DNA from: Paracoccus alkanivorans
GTDB lineage: Bacteria > Pseudomonadota > Alphaproteobacteria > Rhodobacterales > Rhodobacteraceae
Reading direction: 5' to 3'
Length of the DNA: 64,000 bases
Assembly: GCF_003697785.1 (NCBI RefSeq)
Contig: NZ_QOKZ01000010.1
Span: forward strand, 62,001-126,000
Both the position numbers and the translations under genes were made by a program. The first letter of the stretch is position 1. The number at the start of each line of letters is the position of its first letter. This document shows, in pieces, positions 53,028 to 61,819 of this stretch. The notes under the pieces were generated by a model. That model had not been told where the DNA came from. It was given only the letters and a program-made list of their open reading frames with translations, and searched no databases.

Positions 53028-53734
53028 CATTCAGCCTGTTCCTGCTTTTCTCGTCCGTCGTATTGGCGGCGGCCTTCATCCAAGGTGCTATCGGTATCGG
53101 CTTTGCCCTGATCGTGGCGCCGGTCTTTGGCATCCTGCAACCGGAATTCCTGCCTGTCACGCTGCTGATCCTGATGTTGCCGTTGAATTTCCATGTGGCC
53201 TGGCGGGAACGGGTGGCGATAGATCGCCCGGGCACCGGCTGGATTACGTTGGGGCGCTTTTTCGGAACCTTTGCAGGACTGTGGATGCTGGCCGCGCTGA
53301 GCTCCCACCAATTGGGGCTCGCGGTCGGCTGGTTCACGATCATTGCCGCGGCCGTGGCGCTGTTGTCACCGCCATTCAATCCGAACCGCCCGGCGGCGCT
53401 TGGCGTCGGCCTGTTTACCGGCGTTACCGAAACTGCGACCGGCATCGGCGGGCCGCCTCTGGCGCTGCTGTATCAGCATGCGCCGGGACCGGTACTGCGC
53501 TCGACCGTTGCCACCTGCTTTTTCGTGGGTGAGGTTATCTCGCTGGTCATTCTTGCCGCAATGGGAATGTTCCAGATCGGGCAGGCGACGGCCGCGCTGA
53601 TGCTGATGCCCGCCGTGCTGATCGGCAGTGGCCTTTCGCGCATGACTCACGCCCATATCAGCGGTCCCGCCCTGCGTCTCGGCGTATTGGCTTTCGCCAT
53701 CCTCAGCGGCGCTTTCCTGATTTTGAAGTCGTGA
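53024..53734 (+). CDS. TauE/SafE family membrane protein
   Basis: 236 residues, seven to eight hydrophobic segments, with FIQGAIGIGFALIVAPVFGIL and a second GVTETATGIGGPPLALLYQ, the two internal TauE repeats. GTG 53024 overlaps the amidohydrolase stop, so it belongs to the LacI-controlled operon. Family members export sulfite, sulfoacetate or other organic anions. Its presence beside a nucleobase operon suggests efflux of an acidic product, which is inference. Confidence 0.9.
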   Translation: MTFSLFLLFSSVVLAAAFIQGAIGIGFALIVAPVFGILQPEFLPVTLLILMLPLNFHVAWRERVAIDRPGTGWITLGRFFGTFAGLWMLAALSSHQLGLAVGWFTIIAAAVALLSPPFNPNRPAALGVGLFTGVTETATGIGGPPLALLYQHAPGPVLRSTVATCFFVGEVISLVILAAMGMFQIGQATAALMLMPAVLIGSGLSRMTHAHISGPALRLGVLAFAILSGAFLILKS

Positions 53735-53771
53735 GGCCCGCCACGCGTGGATGGTGCGATGGCAAGGCCCA

Positions 53772-53794
53772 AGGCCGATGCGTTACCTCGGCCT
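53772..53794. terminator. Possible bidirectional terminator hairpin
   Basis: AGGCCGA and TCGGCCT form a 7-bp stem with a 9-nt loop in the 99-bp gap between convergent TauE and haemoglobin genes. No T-run is present, so termination would be weak or Rho-aided. Confidence 0.4.
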
Positions 53795-53833
53795 GCGGAT
53801 CCGTGATCCCGGATGCATCGTTGCCGAACGTGG

Positions 53834-54238
53834 TTAGTCCATGTTCCTGGCGGTTTCAGCCGCCGTGGTAAAATGGTGCATCAACACGCGGGCAAGATCC
53901 TCGCCGAGGCCGACATTCCGGATCGCCTTCTCCATGCATTTCAGCCAAAGATTGCGCATCCGGCCATCGATAGGGACATGCTCGTGAATTTCCCTGAGCC
54001 TCGCGTGCCGGTGCTTCATCACGTAATATTGCGGGCCTCCAAAGAAGCCGCAAAGATAGTTGAATTGCTCCAGTCTGGAATGGGCCACTCCTGCCCCTTG
54101 CAGGTGCAGGAAATGCAGATCCCGGGCCTCTTCATCCTGTTCGACGATGTCGTAAAACTCTTCGACCAGTTTGCGAATCCCGTCGTCTCCGCCAAGCTCT
54201 TCATAGAGTGATCGCTTGCGCTGAGCGGCGTAATACAT
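53834..54238 (-). CDS. Truncated haemoglobin, group II-like
   Basis: 134 residues. SLYEELGGDDGIRKLVEEFYDIV is the globin N-terminus; FFGGPQYYVMKHRHARLREIHEHVPI contains the probable proximal His, and NLWLKCM gives the G8 Trp of group II. These small haem proteins bind O2 or NO and help detoxify NO or support respiration. ATG 54238 has AGGAGAG upstream. Two AT-rich palindromes lie 47-79 bp upstream of the start. Confidence 0.9.
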   Translation of the reverse strand: MYYAAQRKRSLYEELGGDDGIRKLVEEFYDIVEQDEEARDLHFLHLQGAGVAHSRLEQFNYLCGFFGGPQYYVMKHRHARLREIHEHVPIDGRMRNLWLKCMEKAIRNVGLGEDLARVLMHHFTTAAETARNMD

Positions 54239-54284
54239 GACCTGCTCTCCTGTAACGTTCGGGCAAGCTATCATGGCCTGAATA

Positions 54285-54317
54285 TTCTTTCAAAGAAAAT
54301 TATATTCTCTTTGAGAA
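54285..54317. promoter_or_regulatory. Two palindromes 20 bp apart before the haemoglobin gene
   Basis: TTCTTTCAAAGAA (54285-54297) and TTCTCTTTGAGAA (54305-54317) are 13-bp perfect dyads sharing the form TTCTN5AGAA. Spacing of two helical turns suggests cooperative binding by an unidentified regulator of the haemoglobin gene. Confidence 0.6.
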
Positions 54318-54514
54318 CAATTTTTAATCCTGTATCGGCTGATTCGCATTCTCCGGGCGTCCACATGGACCCATTGGCGATGGATATCGAAGGCGCGCCT
54401 CTTCACATAATGGGAATCTGGTCTTCGTCTGATCAAAAAATTCGCAAGAAAACAACCGATAAAGTTCCTATTGAGAAAAAATATTGCTCAAGAGGAATTT
54501 TGCGTGTTGTAATA

Positions 54515-54549
54515 GGTTCAGTCAACTGAACCAGTTTTCCATACTGGTT
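54515..54549. promoter_or_regulatory. Overlapping inverted repeats before the dmm operon
   Basis: GGTTCAGT (54515-54522) and ACTGAACC (54525-54532) form one dyad. AACCAGT (54529-54535) and ACTGGTT (54543-54549) form a second that shares bases with the first. Their location 240-270 bp before dmmD fits an operator at a distant promoter. Confidence 0.65.
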
Positions 54550-54786
54550 GGACCGATCGGGAGGGGTCGAGATCGTGGCCGATCACATGGTTATGGGCCG
54601 TTACGGCTATCCGGGCCTTCGTGCCCGGCAAGCGGATCACGTTGAATGGTTCCGCCAAGCGACATTCGACGTGTTTCACACGGAATACCGGGGCTGCCAT
54701 CCCGGATGGATATCCATGGTCCGGCGGAGCGATGCACCTCCAGGCCGGGTCCAAATCAGGCGCATTGCGAGAGAGGAACATACATC

Positions 54787-55920
54787 ATGACAGCATCATG
54801 GAGATTTTCGGCCCTGGCCGACCGGCACCGTGCCCTGGGTTCGGAGCTCGAGGACTGGAGCGGGATGGGAACCGCCTGGAACTATGACAAGGACCAGCTC
54901 GAGGAATACATGGCGATCCGCACCAAGGCGGGAGTCATGGATGTGTCGGGGCTCAAGAAGGTTCACGTGATCGGGCCGCATGCGAGCCATGTGATTGATC
55001 GGGCGGTAACACGGGATATCGAAAAGCTGAAACCGGGCCGTTCGACCTATTGCTGCATGCTGAACGATGCGGGCAAGTTCGTGGATGACTGCGTCGTCTA
55101 CCGGATGGGGCCGCACAGCTTCATGGTCGTGCATGGCGCGGGGCAGGGACATGAACAACTGACCATGGCGGCGACCGGGCGCAATGTCTCGGTGCTGTTT
55201 GATGACGATCTGCACGACATCTCGCTGCAGGGGCCGCTGGCGGTGGATTACCTGGAAAAGCATGTGCCGGGCATCCGCGATGTGGTCTATTTCAGCCATA
55301 TCCACACTACGCTGTTCGGCAAGCCGGTGACCATTTCGCGCACAGGCTATACCGGTGAGCGCGGCTACGAGATCTTCTGCCGCCGTCAGGATGCGCCCGA
55401 GATCTGGGACACCATCGCAACCGAGGGTCGCGAGATGGGCATCATCCCCACCCGCTTCACCACGCTGGACCTGCTGCGGGCGGAAAGCTATCTGCTGTTC
55501 TTCCCATACGACAATTCCGAGAAATACCCGTTCGAGAACGAGTCCTGCGGCGACACGCTGTGGGAACTGGGCCTGGATTTCACTGTCTCGAAGGGCAAGA
55601 CGGGATTCCGCGGCGCCGAGGAGCATTACCGCCTGCAGGGCAAGGAGCGCTTCAAGATTTACGGTGTCAAGCTCGAGGGCACCGAAGCGGCCGAGGAAGG
55701 CGCCGCGATCCTGCGTGACGGCAAGGAAGTCGGCGTCGTTACCATCGGTTTCTACAGCCCGCTGAACGAGCACAATGTTGGCATCGCCCGGATGCCTGTC
55801 GATTGCGCCGTCGAGGGCACGAAGCTGACAATCCGGAACTCGGGCGGCGAAATCCGCGCCGTCGCCCATCCGATGCCCTTCTATGACCCGGACAAGAAGC
55901 GCCGCACCGCGAAGGGATGA
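54787..55920 (+). CDS. dmmD: DmmD-like aminomethyltransferase (GcvT family)
   Basis: 377 residues, glycine-cleavage T-protein fold: VMDVSGLKKVHVIGPHASHVIDRAVTRDI, then a C-terminal barrel with FKIYGVKLEG and GEIRAVAHPMPFYDPDKKRR. In Ruegeria the dmmDABC cluster encodes dimethylamine monooxygenase, with DmmD thought to pass the formaldehyde carbon to tetrahydrofolate. ATG 54787 has GAGAGGAA about 9 nt upstream. The longer frame from 54646 is not supported. Three dmm genes follow. Confidence 0.85.
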   Translation: MTASWRFSALADRHRALGSELEDWSGMGTAWNYDKDQLEEYMAIRTKAGVMDVSGLKKVHVIGPHASHVIDRAVTRDIEKLKPGRSTYCCMLNDAGKFVDDCVVYRMGPHSFMVVHGAGQGHEQLTMAATGRNVSVLFDDDLHDISLQGPLAVDYLEKHVPGIRDVVYFSHIHTTLFGKPVTISRTGYTGERGYEIFCRRQDAPEIWDTIATEGREMGIIPTRFTTLDLLRAESYLLFFPYDNSEKYPFENESCGDTLWELGLDFTVSKGKTGFRGAEEHYRLQGKERFKIYGVKLEGTEAAEEGAAILRDGKEVGVVTIGFYSPLNEHNVGIARMPVDCAVEGTKLTIRNSGGEIRAVAHPMPFYDPDKKRRTAKG

Positions 55921-55985
55921 ACCATATTCCGGGCGACAGGGCGGCATCAGACCGCCCCGCCCGACCGACAGGAAGGATGTAGCCG

Positions 55986-56588
55986 ATGCCAGCCACGAAA
56001 TTCACCCCTTCTATCGCCAGCCGTCCGGTCTATGGAGGGCTGAAATCGCATGGTGCCGTACCCGCGTTGATGCTCGCCAACGGTCCCGGTGGCGAGGCGT
56101 TGCTGGAGCTGATCAAGGCCGATCCATCGGTGCTGCCCCATACCTATATGATTTATATTCCGGAGGGCTGCGATCTGGGCCGGTCACTTGAGGCATGCGG
56201 CCCGGCGAGTTTTTTCGAGGCTGCCAGCTACGCCTCGATCCTGCCTCGCTTTCGCAAGCTGCTGGCCGATGCCGGGATGAACACCCGGCTTTACCTTGCC
56301 GGCACCGAGGGGCTGATCGGTCAGGCGACCTCGGAGGCGTTGGCGGCGGGGATGCTGCTGGAGGCGATCGATGCCGAGCATCGCGGCAGCGTTGCGCGGC
56401 GCATGCAATGCGTCCACTGCAAGGGCATCACCGAGAATGTCACCACCGATCCGTTCACCTGTTCGCATTGCGGGCTGACTTTATTCGTGCGCGATCACTA
56501 TTCGCGCCGCCATGCGGCCTTCCAGGGCGTCTGCGTCGATGCCGAGACTCCCGGCGAAATTCCCCCAAGACAGGAGATCAAGGCATGA
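55986..56588 (+). CDS. dmmC: Dimethylamine monooxygenase subunit DmmC-like
   Basis: 200 residues. The N-terminal part (KSHGAVPALMLANGPGGEALLELI, YMIYIPEGCDLGRSLEA) is family-specific. Near the C-terminus CVHC and CSHCG form a rubredoxin-like four-Cys metal site, suited to electron transfer. AGGAAGG lies 6 nt before ATG 55986. Its stop overlaps dmmB (ATGA). Confidence 0.83.
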   Translation: MPATKFTPSIASRPVYGGLKSHGAVPALMLANGPGGEALLELIKADPSVLPHTYMIYIPEGCDLGRSLEACGPASFFEAASYASILPRFRKLLADAGMNTRLYLAGTEGLIGQATSEALAAGMLLEAIDAEHRGSVARRMQCVHCKGITENVTTDPFTCSHCGLTLFVRDHYSRRHAAFQGVCVDAETPGEIPPRQEIKA

Positions 56589-57532
56589 GCACCGAGATGC
56601 TGCGCGTCACCGAGATCGAGGCGCTGTCGCCGCTGGTCAAGCGCTTTCGCTTCGAGCATCCGCGCGGCGCGAAACTGCCGCTGTTCTCGGGCGGGGCCCA
56701 TGTCGTGGTCGAGATGCCGGACGGCGATGTGCTGCGCCGCAATGCCTATTCGCTGATTTCCGATCCGCAGGATGGTTCAGGTTACGAGATCGCGGTGCGG
56801 CGCGAGGATGGCGGGCGGGGTGGTTCACGCTTCATGCATGCTTGCGTCAGGCAGGGTGACATGCTGCGCATCTCGGCGCCCCTGAACCTGTTCTCGCTGG
56901 ACATGCGGGCACGCAAGCATGTGCTGATCGCCGGAGGCATCGGGATCACCCCGATCCTCGCCCAGATGCGGCAGCTTCTGCGAATGCAGGGCCGGTTCGA
57001 GGTCCATTACGCAGCGAGAGCCCGCAGCGAGGCGGCCGGTCTGCGGTTGCTGCCACGCTTGCCGCATATTCACGCCCATATCTCGGACGAGGGCAACCGG
57101 ATCGATCTGGGCGCGATCCTCGACCGCCAGCCGATTGGCACGCATGTCTATACCTGCGGCCCGGAGGGGCTGATCACCGCAGTGGCGCAATGCGCCGAGC
57201 GCCTGGGCTGGCCACGCGGCTCGCTGCATTCAGAGGTGTTCCTGGCGCCGCCGCCGGGCCGCAGCTTCGAGGTGACACTGGCACGCTCGGGCCGCACCAT
57301 AACGGTCGGCCCGCATCAGAGCCTGCTGGAGGCGCTGGAGGAAGCGCAGGTCGAGATCGACTGGAGCTGCCGGGGCGGGGCCTGCGGGCGCTGCGAGACC
57401 GAGGTCGTCTCGTGTCATGGCCGGATCGAGCATCACGATCACTGGTTGTCCGAAGACGAGCATTCTTCACAGGCGAAGATCATGCCCTGCGTATCCCGGT
57501 TCCGGGGCAAGGAACTGATAATTAACAGGTAA
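56585..57532 (+). CDS. dmmB: Dimethylamine monooxygenase reductase DmmB (flavin / 2Fe-2S)
   Basis: 315 residues, phthalate dioxygenase reductase type. FMN/FAD segment RNAYSLIS, NAD-binding ITPILAQMRQLL and YTCGPEGLI, and a C-terminal plant-type [2Fe-2S] domain with CRGGACGRC and a later Cys in MPCVSRF. It feeds electrons from NAD(P)H to the haem subunit. ATG 56585 overlaps the dmmC stop; a longer open frame from 56195 is readthrough of dmmC DNA in another frame. Confidence 0.88.
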   Translation: MSTEMLRVTEIEALSPLVKRFRFEHPRGAKLPLFSGGAHVVVEMPDGDVLRRNAYSLISDPQDGSGYEIAVRREDGGRGGSRFMHACVRQGDMLRISAPLNLFSLDMRARKHVLIAGGIGITPILAQMRQLLRMQGRFEVHYAARARSEAAGLRLLPRLPHIHAHISDEGNRIDLGAILDRQPIGTHVYTCGPEGLITAVAQCAERLGWPRGSLHSEVFLAPPPGRSFEVTLARSGRTITVGPHQSLLEALEEAQVEIDWSCRGGACGRCETEVVSCHGRIEHHDHWLSEDEHSSQAKIMPCVSRFRGKELIINR

Positions 57533-57570
57533 TCTCATGCTCCGCGATCACCTGCCCGTTCTGCTTCATG

Positions 57571-57620
57571 CAAATATCCCGGGGTTGTCGGGTGGTGCGC
57601 CACTGGTTCGAGAACCACCC
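57571..57620. repeat. CAAATA-CCGGGG intergenic hairpin element
   Basis: CAAATATCCCGGGG (57571-57584) is followed by GGGTGGT (57590-57596) and ACCACCC (57614-57620), which can pair around an inner GGTTC/GAACC. It resembles the element at 10301-10348 and lies between dmmB and dmmA, so it may lower readthrough. Confidence 0.55.
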
Positions 57621-57676
57621 GGCGACGCGGTGGAGCCCCGGGCCGCATCTCACCCATCCCGATTCAGGAGGCTGCC

Positions 57677-58720
57677 ATGACCATCCAGTTCAACGACGAG
57701 ACCTTCCGCGACGATTACAGTTATCACAATTCGCCTGCGGCGATCCGGCGCTTTCCCTTTCCCTTCGATAAGGACGACTACATGTATGCGGTCAACATGG
57801 AGCCGCATGCCGGGGGCCGCGAGGGCAGCCCCTTCGAGAACCGCTTCGATGTCGATGAGCATTACGTCGCCGAGATGCGGGACCGTGAGATTACCCTGAA
57901 GGAGGATCCGCTGCGCTGCCAGTCACTGCCGCATATGGAACTGGCAGGCTGGGACCTGCTGGAACTGATCATGGAGTGCAAGGCAGAGGACTATCCCGAG
58001 CTGTTCAGCCTGCACCGCGATGGCGACCGCTGGCACTGGATTAACCGGCCGCTCGGGATCGACCATAAGTTCACCTTCCTCGATCCGACCACGCTGCCAT
58101 ATGGCCCGATGGAATACATCACCCGGCAGGCACAGGGCGATTTCGCGCTGCTCGATCAGCGCGAGGGCAATCTGTGGATGGAGGCCGGAATGGTCACCAG
58201 CCAAGCCGACTGGAGCCTGGATTTCGATATCGGCATGAATTTCTTCGAATGGCACGCCCCGGTGCCGCTGGCCCATGAGATGGGGATATTTCAGCGGGCG
58301 CTGAAATTCCTGCTGGCGATTCAGCAGGACACACCGTCGCGGCGGCTGAACTGGACGATGACGGTCAATCCGCGGCTGGATACCAGCCCCGAGAACTACC
58401 ACAAATGGGGCCCCGAAAAGCGCACGCTGACGCCCGAAAATGTCGGCGAAAAGCAATATCTGCGGGTCGAGTTGCAGACCTTCTTCCGGCTGCCGCGCTC
58501 CAACGGGCTGGCCTTTCCGATCCGCTGTTACCTGATCTCGCTGCAAGATCTGGTGACGGTGCCGAAATGGGGCCGACGTCTGCACCGCGTCATCCGCGAC
58601 CTGCCCGACGAACTGGCCGAATACAAGGGCTTCGCCGTCAACCGTCAGCTTATCGTCGACTACCTCGCCCGGTTCGACGACGGAAAACCTACCTCGCCGG
58701 GGATCTTCCCCGACGAATAG
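57677..58720 (+). CDS. dmmA: Haem-dependent oxidative N-demethylase DmmA (DUF3445)
   Basis: 347 residues matching DUF3445: KEDPLRCQSLPHMELAGWDLLELIMEC, DRWHWINRPLG, EGNLWMEAGMVTSQADWSLDFDIG and LPRSNGLAFPIRCYLISLQDLV. DmmA is the haem-binding catalytic subunit that demethylates dimethylamine to methylamine and formaldehyde. AGGAGG lies before ATG 57677. Gene order here is D-C-B-A, with a hairpin element between B and A. Confidence 0.9.
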   Translation: MTIQFNDETFRDDYSYHNSPAAIRRFPFPFDKDDYMYAVNMEPHAGGREGSPFENRFDVDEHYVAEMRDREITLKEDPLRCQSLPHMELAGWDLLELIMECKAEDYPELFSLHRDGDRWHWINRPLGIDHKFTFLDPTTLPYGPMEYITRQAQGDFALLDQREGNLWMEAGMVTSQADWSLDFDIGMNFFEWHAPVPLAHEMGIFQRALKFLLAIQQDTPSRRLNWTMTVNPRLDTSPENYHKWGPEKRTLTPENVGEKQYLRVELQTFFRLPRSNGLAFPIRCYLISLQDLVTVPKWGRRLHRVIRDLPDELAEYKGFAVNRQLIVDYLARFDDGKPTSPGIFPDE

Positions 58721-58800
58721 GCAGCAACAAGAAAACTCCGGCCAGAACAAGATCGGCACGACCCGAATAATCCGCCGGAACAGACAACAGGGAGAATGAA

Positions 58801-60396
58801 ATGACCTCAGCAAGCGAAACGGCAATCGAGGCAGGGGCGGGTGGCGGCACCTTGCACCGGGCAATCGGCTGGAAGGACGCCTTCTGGATGGCTTCGGGCG
58901 TGCCGGCGCTCGTGCTCTTTTCGATCGGGGGGATCGCCGCCACGATCGGTAATCCGTCCTGGATCATCTGGATGCTGTCGGTTTCCTTCGGTTTTCTGCA
59001 GGCATTTGTCTATGCCGAGATCGCCGGGCTGTTTCCCAGCAAATCCGGCGGCGCATCGGTCTATGGCGCGGCGGCATGGGTTCGATATTCCAAGATCATC
59101 GCGCCGCTTTCGGTCTGGTGCAACTGGCTGGCATGGACACCGGTTCTGGCGATCGGCGGCGGACTGGCGGCGGGTTATGTCCTGACCGCGCTGTTCGGAG
59201 CCGATTCCTCGGTCAACGCGTGGGAGATCACTCTGCTGAACCTCGATTTTCTCAACGAGGGACTGACGCTGCGCATCAACACGACCTCGATTGTCGGGAC
59301 CGCGATTCTGCTGGCGGTTTTTGCCATGCAGCATCACGGCATCTCGCGCGCCGCGAAGATCCAGACAGTGGTCGGGCTGGCGGTCCTGATTCCGCTGCTG
59401 ATCGTGGGGATCGTTCCGCTTCTGAGCGGCGATGTGCTGAGCGAAAACCTGACGCCGGTCTCACCGATCTCCGGTTCCTGGGACATGGAGGGGACGACCC
59501 TGTTCCTGGGCGGGCTGTTCATCGCGGCATGGTCTGCCTATGCTTTCGAAACCGCGATTTGCTATACCAGCGAATTCAAGGACCCCAAGCGCGATACGGT
59601 TCGCAGCATCATTGCCGCCGGCGTCGTCTGTGTGGTGATCTACACGCTGGTTCCGCTGAGTTTTCAGGGGGTTCTGGGTGTCGAGGGCATGTTGCAGCCG
59701 GGCATTGTCGACGGTTCGGCGGTTGCGGGTGCGATGGCCGGTATGGTCGGAGGCGGTTCGATCATCGCCAAGATCATGGTTGTCATGCTGTTTCTGGCAT
59801 TGGTTCTGGCTATCATGACCTCGATGGCCGGCTCCTCGCGCACGCTGTATCAGGGTTCGGTCGATGGCTGGTTGCCCAAATACCTGTCACACGCCAACCA
59901 GCACGGCGCGCCGACCAGCGCAATGTGGACGGATCTGGGCTTCAACCTGATCCTGCTGATGATGTCCGATTACCTCTTCGTCCTTGCAGTGTCGAATTGC
60001 TGCTACCTGGTGTTCAACTTCCTGAACCTGCATTCCGGCTGGCTGCACCGCATCGACAATGGTGGCGCGCATCGCCCGTGGAAGGCGCCGACGGCCCTGC
60101 TTTGGGTCGGTGGATGCCTGGCATTTGTCAATGCGGTCCTGTTGGGCGCGGGTGCGAATGTCTGGGGGGAGGGAACCCTTCGCTCTGCCGCCATCGCGAT
60201 CGCACTTATCCTGCCGGTGTTCGCCTATCGCCATTATGTGACCGACAAGGGCCAGTTTCCCGAAGCCATGCTGGAGGACCTCGCCGTGGGCGGCTCGCGC
60301 GATCTGAGCGTGCGCAAGGCAGGAATGCGTCCCTACCTGACCCTTGCAGCGGGCATAGCGGTGGTGATCATCGCCAATCAGGTGTTCCAGCTTTGA
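58801..60396 (+). CDS. APC-family amine/amino acid permease
   Basis: 531 residues, about 12 membrane segments. WMASGVPALVLFSIGGIAATIG start and SMAGSSRTLYQGSVDGWLPKYLSH are APC-family features. It follows dmmA by 80 bp on the same strand and is the natural candidate for uptake of dimethylamine, a related amine or a methylated amino acid. GGGAGAATGAA precedes ATG 58801. Substrate inferred only from position. Confidence 0.85.
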   Translation: MTSASETAIEAGAGGGTLHRAIGWKDAFWMASGVPALVLFSIGGIAATIGNPSWIIWMLSVSFGFLQAFVYAEIAGLFPSKSGGASVYGAAAWVRYSKIIAPLSVWCNWLAWTPVLAIGGGLAAGYVLTALFGADSSVNAWEITLLNLDFLNEGLTLRINTTSIVGTAILLAVFAMQHHGISRAAKIQTVVGLAVLIPLLIVGIVPLLSGDVLSENLTPVSPISGSWDMEGTTLFLGGLFIAAWSAYAFETAICYTSEFKDPKRDTVRSIIAAGVVCVVIYTLVPLSFQGVLGVEGMLQPGIVDGSAVAGAMAGMVGGGSIIAKIMVVMLFLALVLAIMTSMAGSSRTLYQGSVDGWLPKYLSHANQHGAPTSAMWTDLGFNLILLMMSDYLFVLAVSNCCYLVFNFLNLHSGWLHRIDNGGAHRPWKAPTALLWVGGCLAFVNAVLLGAGANVWGEGTLRSAAIAIALILPVFAYRHYVTDKGQFPEAMLEDLAVGGSRDLSVRKAGMRPYLTLAAGIAVVIIANQVFQL

Positions 60397-60541
60397 GGCT
60401 GCCGGATAAGCGTGAGCGCGGGCGGAGCGATCCGGCCGCGCGGCCGCGTTTGCATTGAAAAGCGGAACTGCAGGGCATTCGGACAGGTTTGGCCCATCCT
60501 CTGCATTCGTCAACATCGATCCAATCGGATGCGTGGGAAGG

Positions 60542-61819
60542 TCAAGGACTGAGGCTCGGGCCGGGTATCAGCATTAGCTGAACATCCGCGACATTGGTGC
60601 CCGTGGCGCCGGTGATGAGCAGGTCGCCGGCTGCCTTCAGGGCGGCATGGCTGTCGTTATTGGCAAGCAGCGCCTCGACGTCGTTGCCGCTGGCACGGAT
60701 GCGGGCGATGGTGCCGCCATCGACCACCCCGCCCGCCGCGTCGGTGGGACCGTCGCGGCCATCGGTGCCGCCGCTGAGGAATATCCAGCCCTGAGGCAAC
60801 CTGTCGCCCTGCATCGCAACCCGAAGGGCAAGCTCCTGGTTACGGCCTCCGCGCCCGGTTCCGCGCAGATGCACGGTGGTTTCGCCGCCGAATATCAGCG
60901 CGGTCGGGCCGCTGTATTCCGCCATCTCTGCCGCATGAAGGATCTGTTCGGCGGCGTCTCCCACGTCGCCGGTCAGACGATCGGTTACGATCCGGGCGCT
61001 CCAGTCGCCGCTTAACGCCTCCCGCATCGCCTCCAGCGATTTTTCGTTACTGCCGATCAGGTGATTTTCCGCGGCGACTCGGGCGGTCGGCGGTTCCGGC
61101 GCCTCCAGAAGATTGCGGGCAGTGATCGGCAGGCTTTCCAGCAAGCCGCGACCCCTCAGCAGGGCAAGCGCCTCGGCTCGGTTGCCGAGCGGTTCGGTGG
61201 TCGGGCCGCTGGCGATGGCGCTCAATTCGTTGCCGATCACGTCGGACAGGATAAGCGCGGTGACCGGGGCGGGTGAGGCGTAACGAGAAAAGCCGCCACC
61301 TTTCAACTCGGACAACTGCTGACGCACGAGGTTCATCTCGGTGATGCCGAGACCGTTTTCCAGCAAAAGCCGGTTAACCGCCTGCTTGTCCGCCAGCGTC
61401 AATGGCGGTTTCGGGGCGGGCACAAGCGCCGAACCTCCGCCCGAGATCAGGGCATAGACCTGATCCTGTGGACCTGCCTTTTGCAGCAGGGCGATGATCT
61501 CGCGACCGGCCCGCAGCCCGGCTTCGTCGGGTTCGGGGTGGCCTGCTGTGAGGATACGGGCACCGGGAATGGTCTGGGCGTTCTCGTGATGGGTAACGCC
61601 CAAGGCTGTCACCGGGCCGGGGATATGACGCAACGCTTCGCCCAGCATGGCCGGAGCGGCCTTGCCGATGGCGATGACATAGCTGTGCCCGCCAGCCGGA
61701 AGGCCGGCAGGCGGGTGTTTGGAAAAATGCTGATGCACGGCTCGGGCGGGGTCCGCCGCAGCGACGGCATGGTCGTAAAGTTGCCTTGCCAAGGCGCGCA
61801 TATCAGCCAACTCCATCAT
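60542..61819 (-). CDS. Glycerate 2-kinase (GckA/TtuD, MOFRL family)
   Basis: 425 residues. YVIAIGKAAPAMLGEALRHIPG, HPEPDEAGLRAGREI, ISGGGSALVPAPKPPLTLADKQAVNRLLL and a C-terminal MOFRL-type domain with FGGETTVHLRGTGRGGRNQEL. It phosphorylates glycerate to 2-phosphoglycerate, a serine-cycle step. The start directly follows the malyl-CoA lyase stop with no gap, so the two are co-translated. Confidence 0.92.
   Translation of the reverse strand: MMELADMRALARQLYDHAVAAADPARAVHQHFSKHPPAGLPAGGHSYVIAIGKAAPAMLGEALRHIPGPVTALGVTHHENAQTIPGARILTAGHPEPDEAGLRAGREIIALLQKAGPQDQVYALISGGGSALVPAPKPPLTLADKQAVNRLLLENGLGITEMNLVRQQLSELKGGGFSRYASPAPVTALILSDVIGNELSAIASGPTTEPLGNRAEALALLRGRGLLESLPITARNLLEAPEPPTARVAAENHLIGSNEKSLEAMREALSGDWSARIVTDRLTGDVGDAAEQILHAAEMAEYSGPTALIFGGETTVHLRGTGRGGRNQELALRVAMQGDRLPQGWIFLSGGTDGRDGPTDAAGGVVDGGTIARIRASGNDVEALLANNDSHAALKAAGDLLITGATGTNVADVQLMLIPGPSLSP

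Larger units (their letters stand above)
54239..54786. other. AT-rich divergent regulatory region, 548 bp
   Basis: Much more AT-rich than its surroundings, especially 54275-54335 and 54430-54515. It separates truncated haemoglobin (minus) from the dmm operon (plus). It holds two palindrome groups, listed separately. A 72-codon open frame at 54311-54529 has no recognisable content and no good ribosome site, so I do not call a gene. Confidence 0.6.

Noticed and set aside
54311..54529. 72-codon open frame in the AT-rich region
   Set aside because: No start context, no recognisable sequence, and it runs into the dmm operator. Treated as noncoding.
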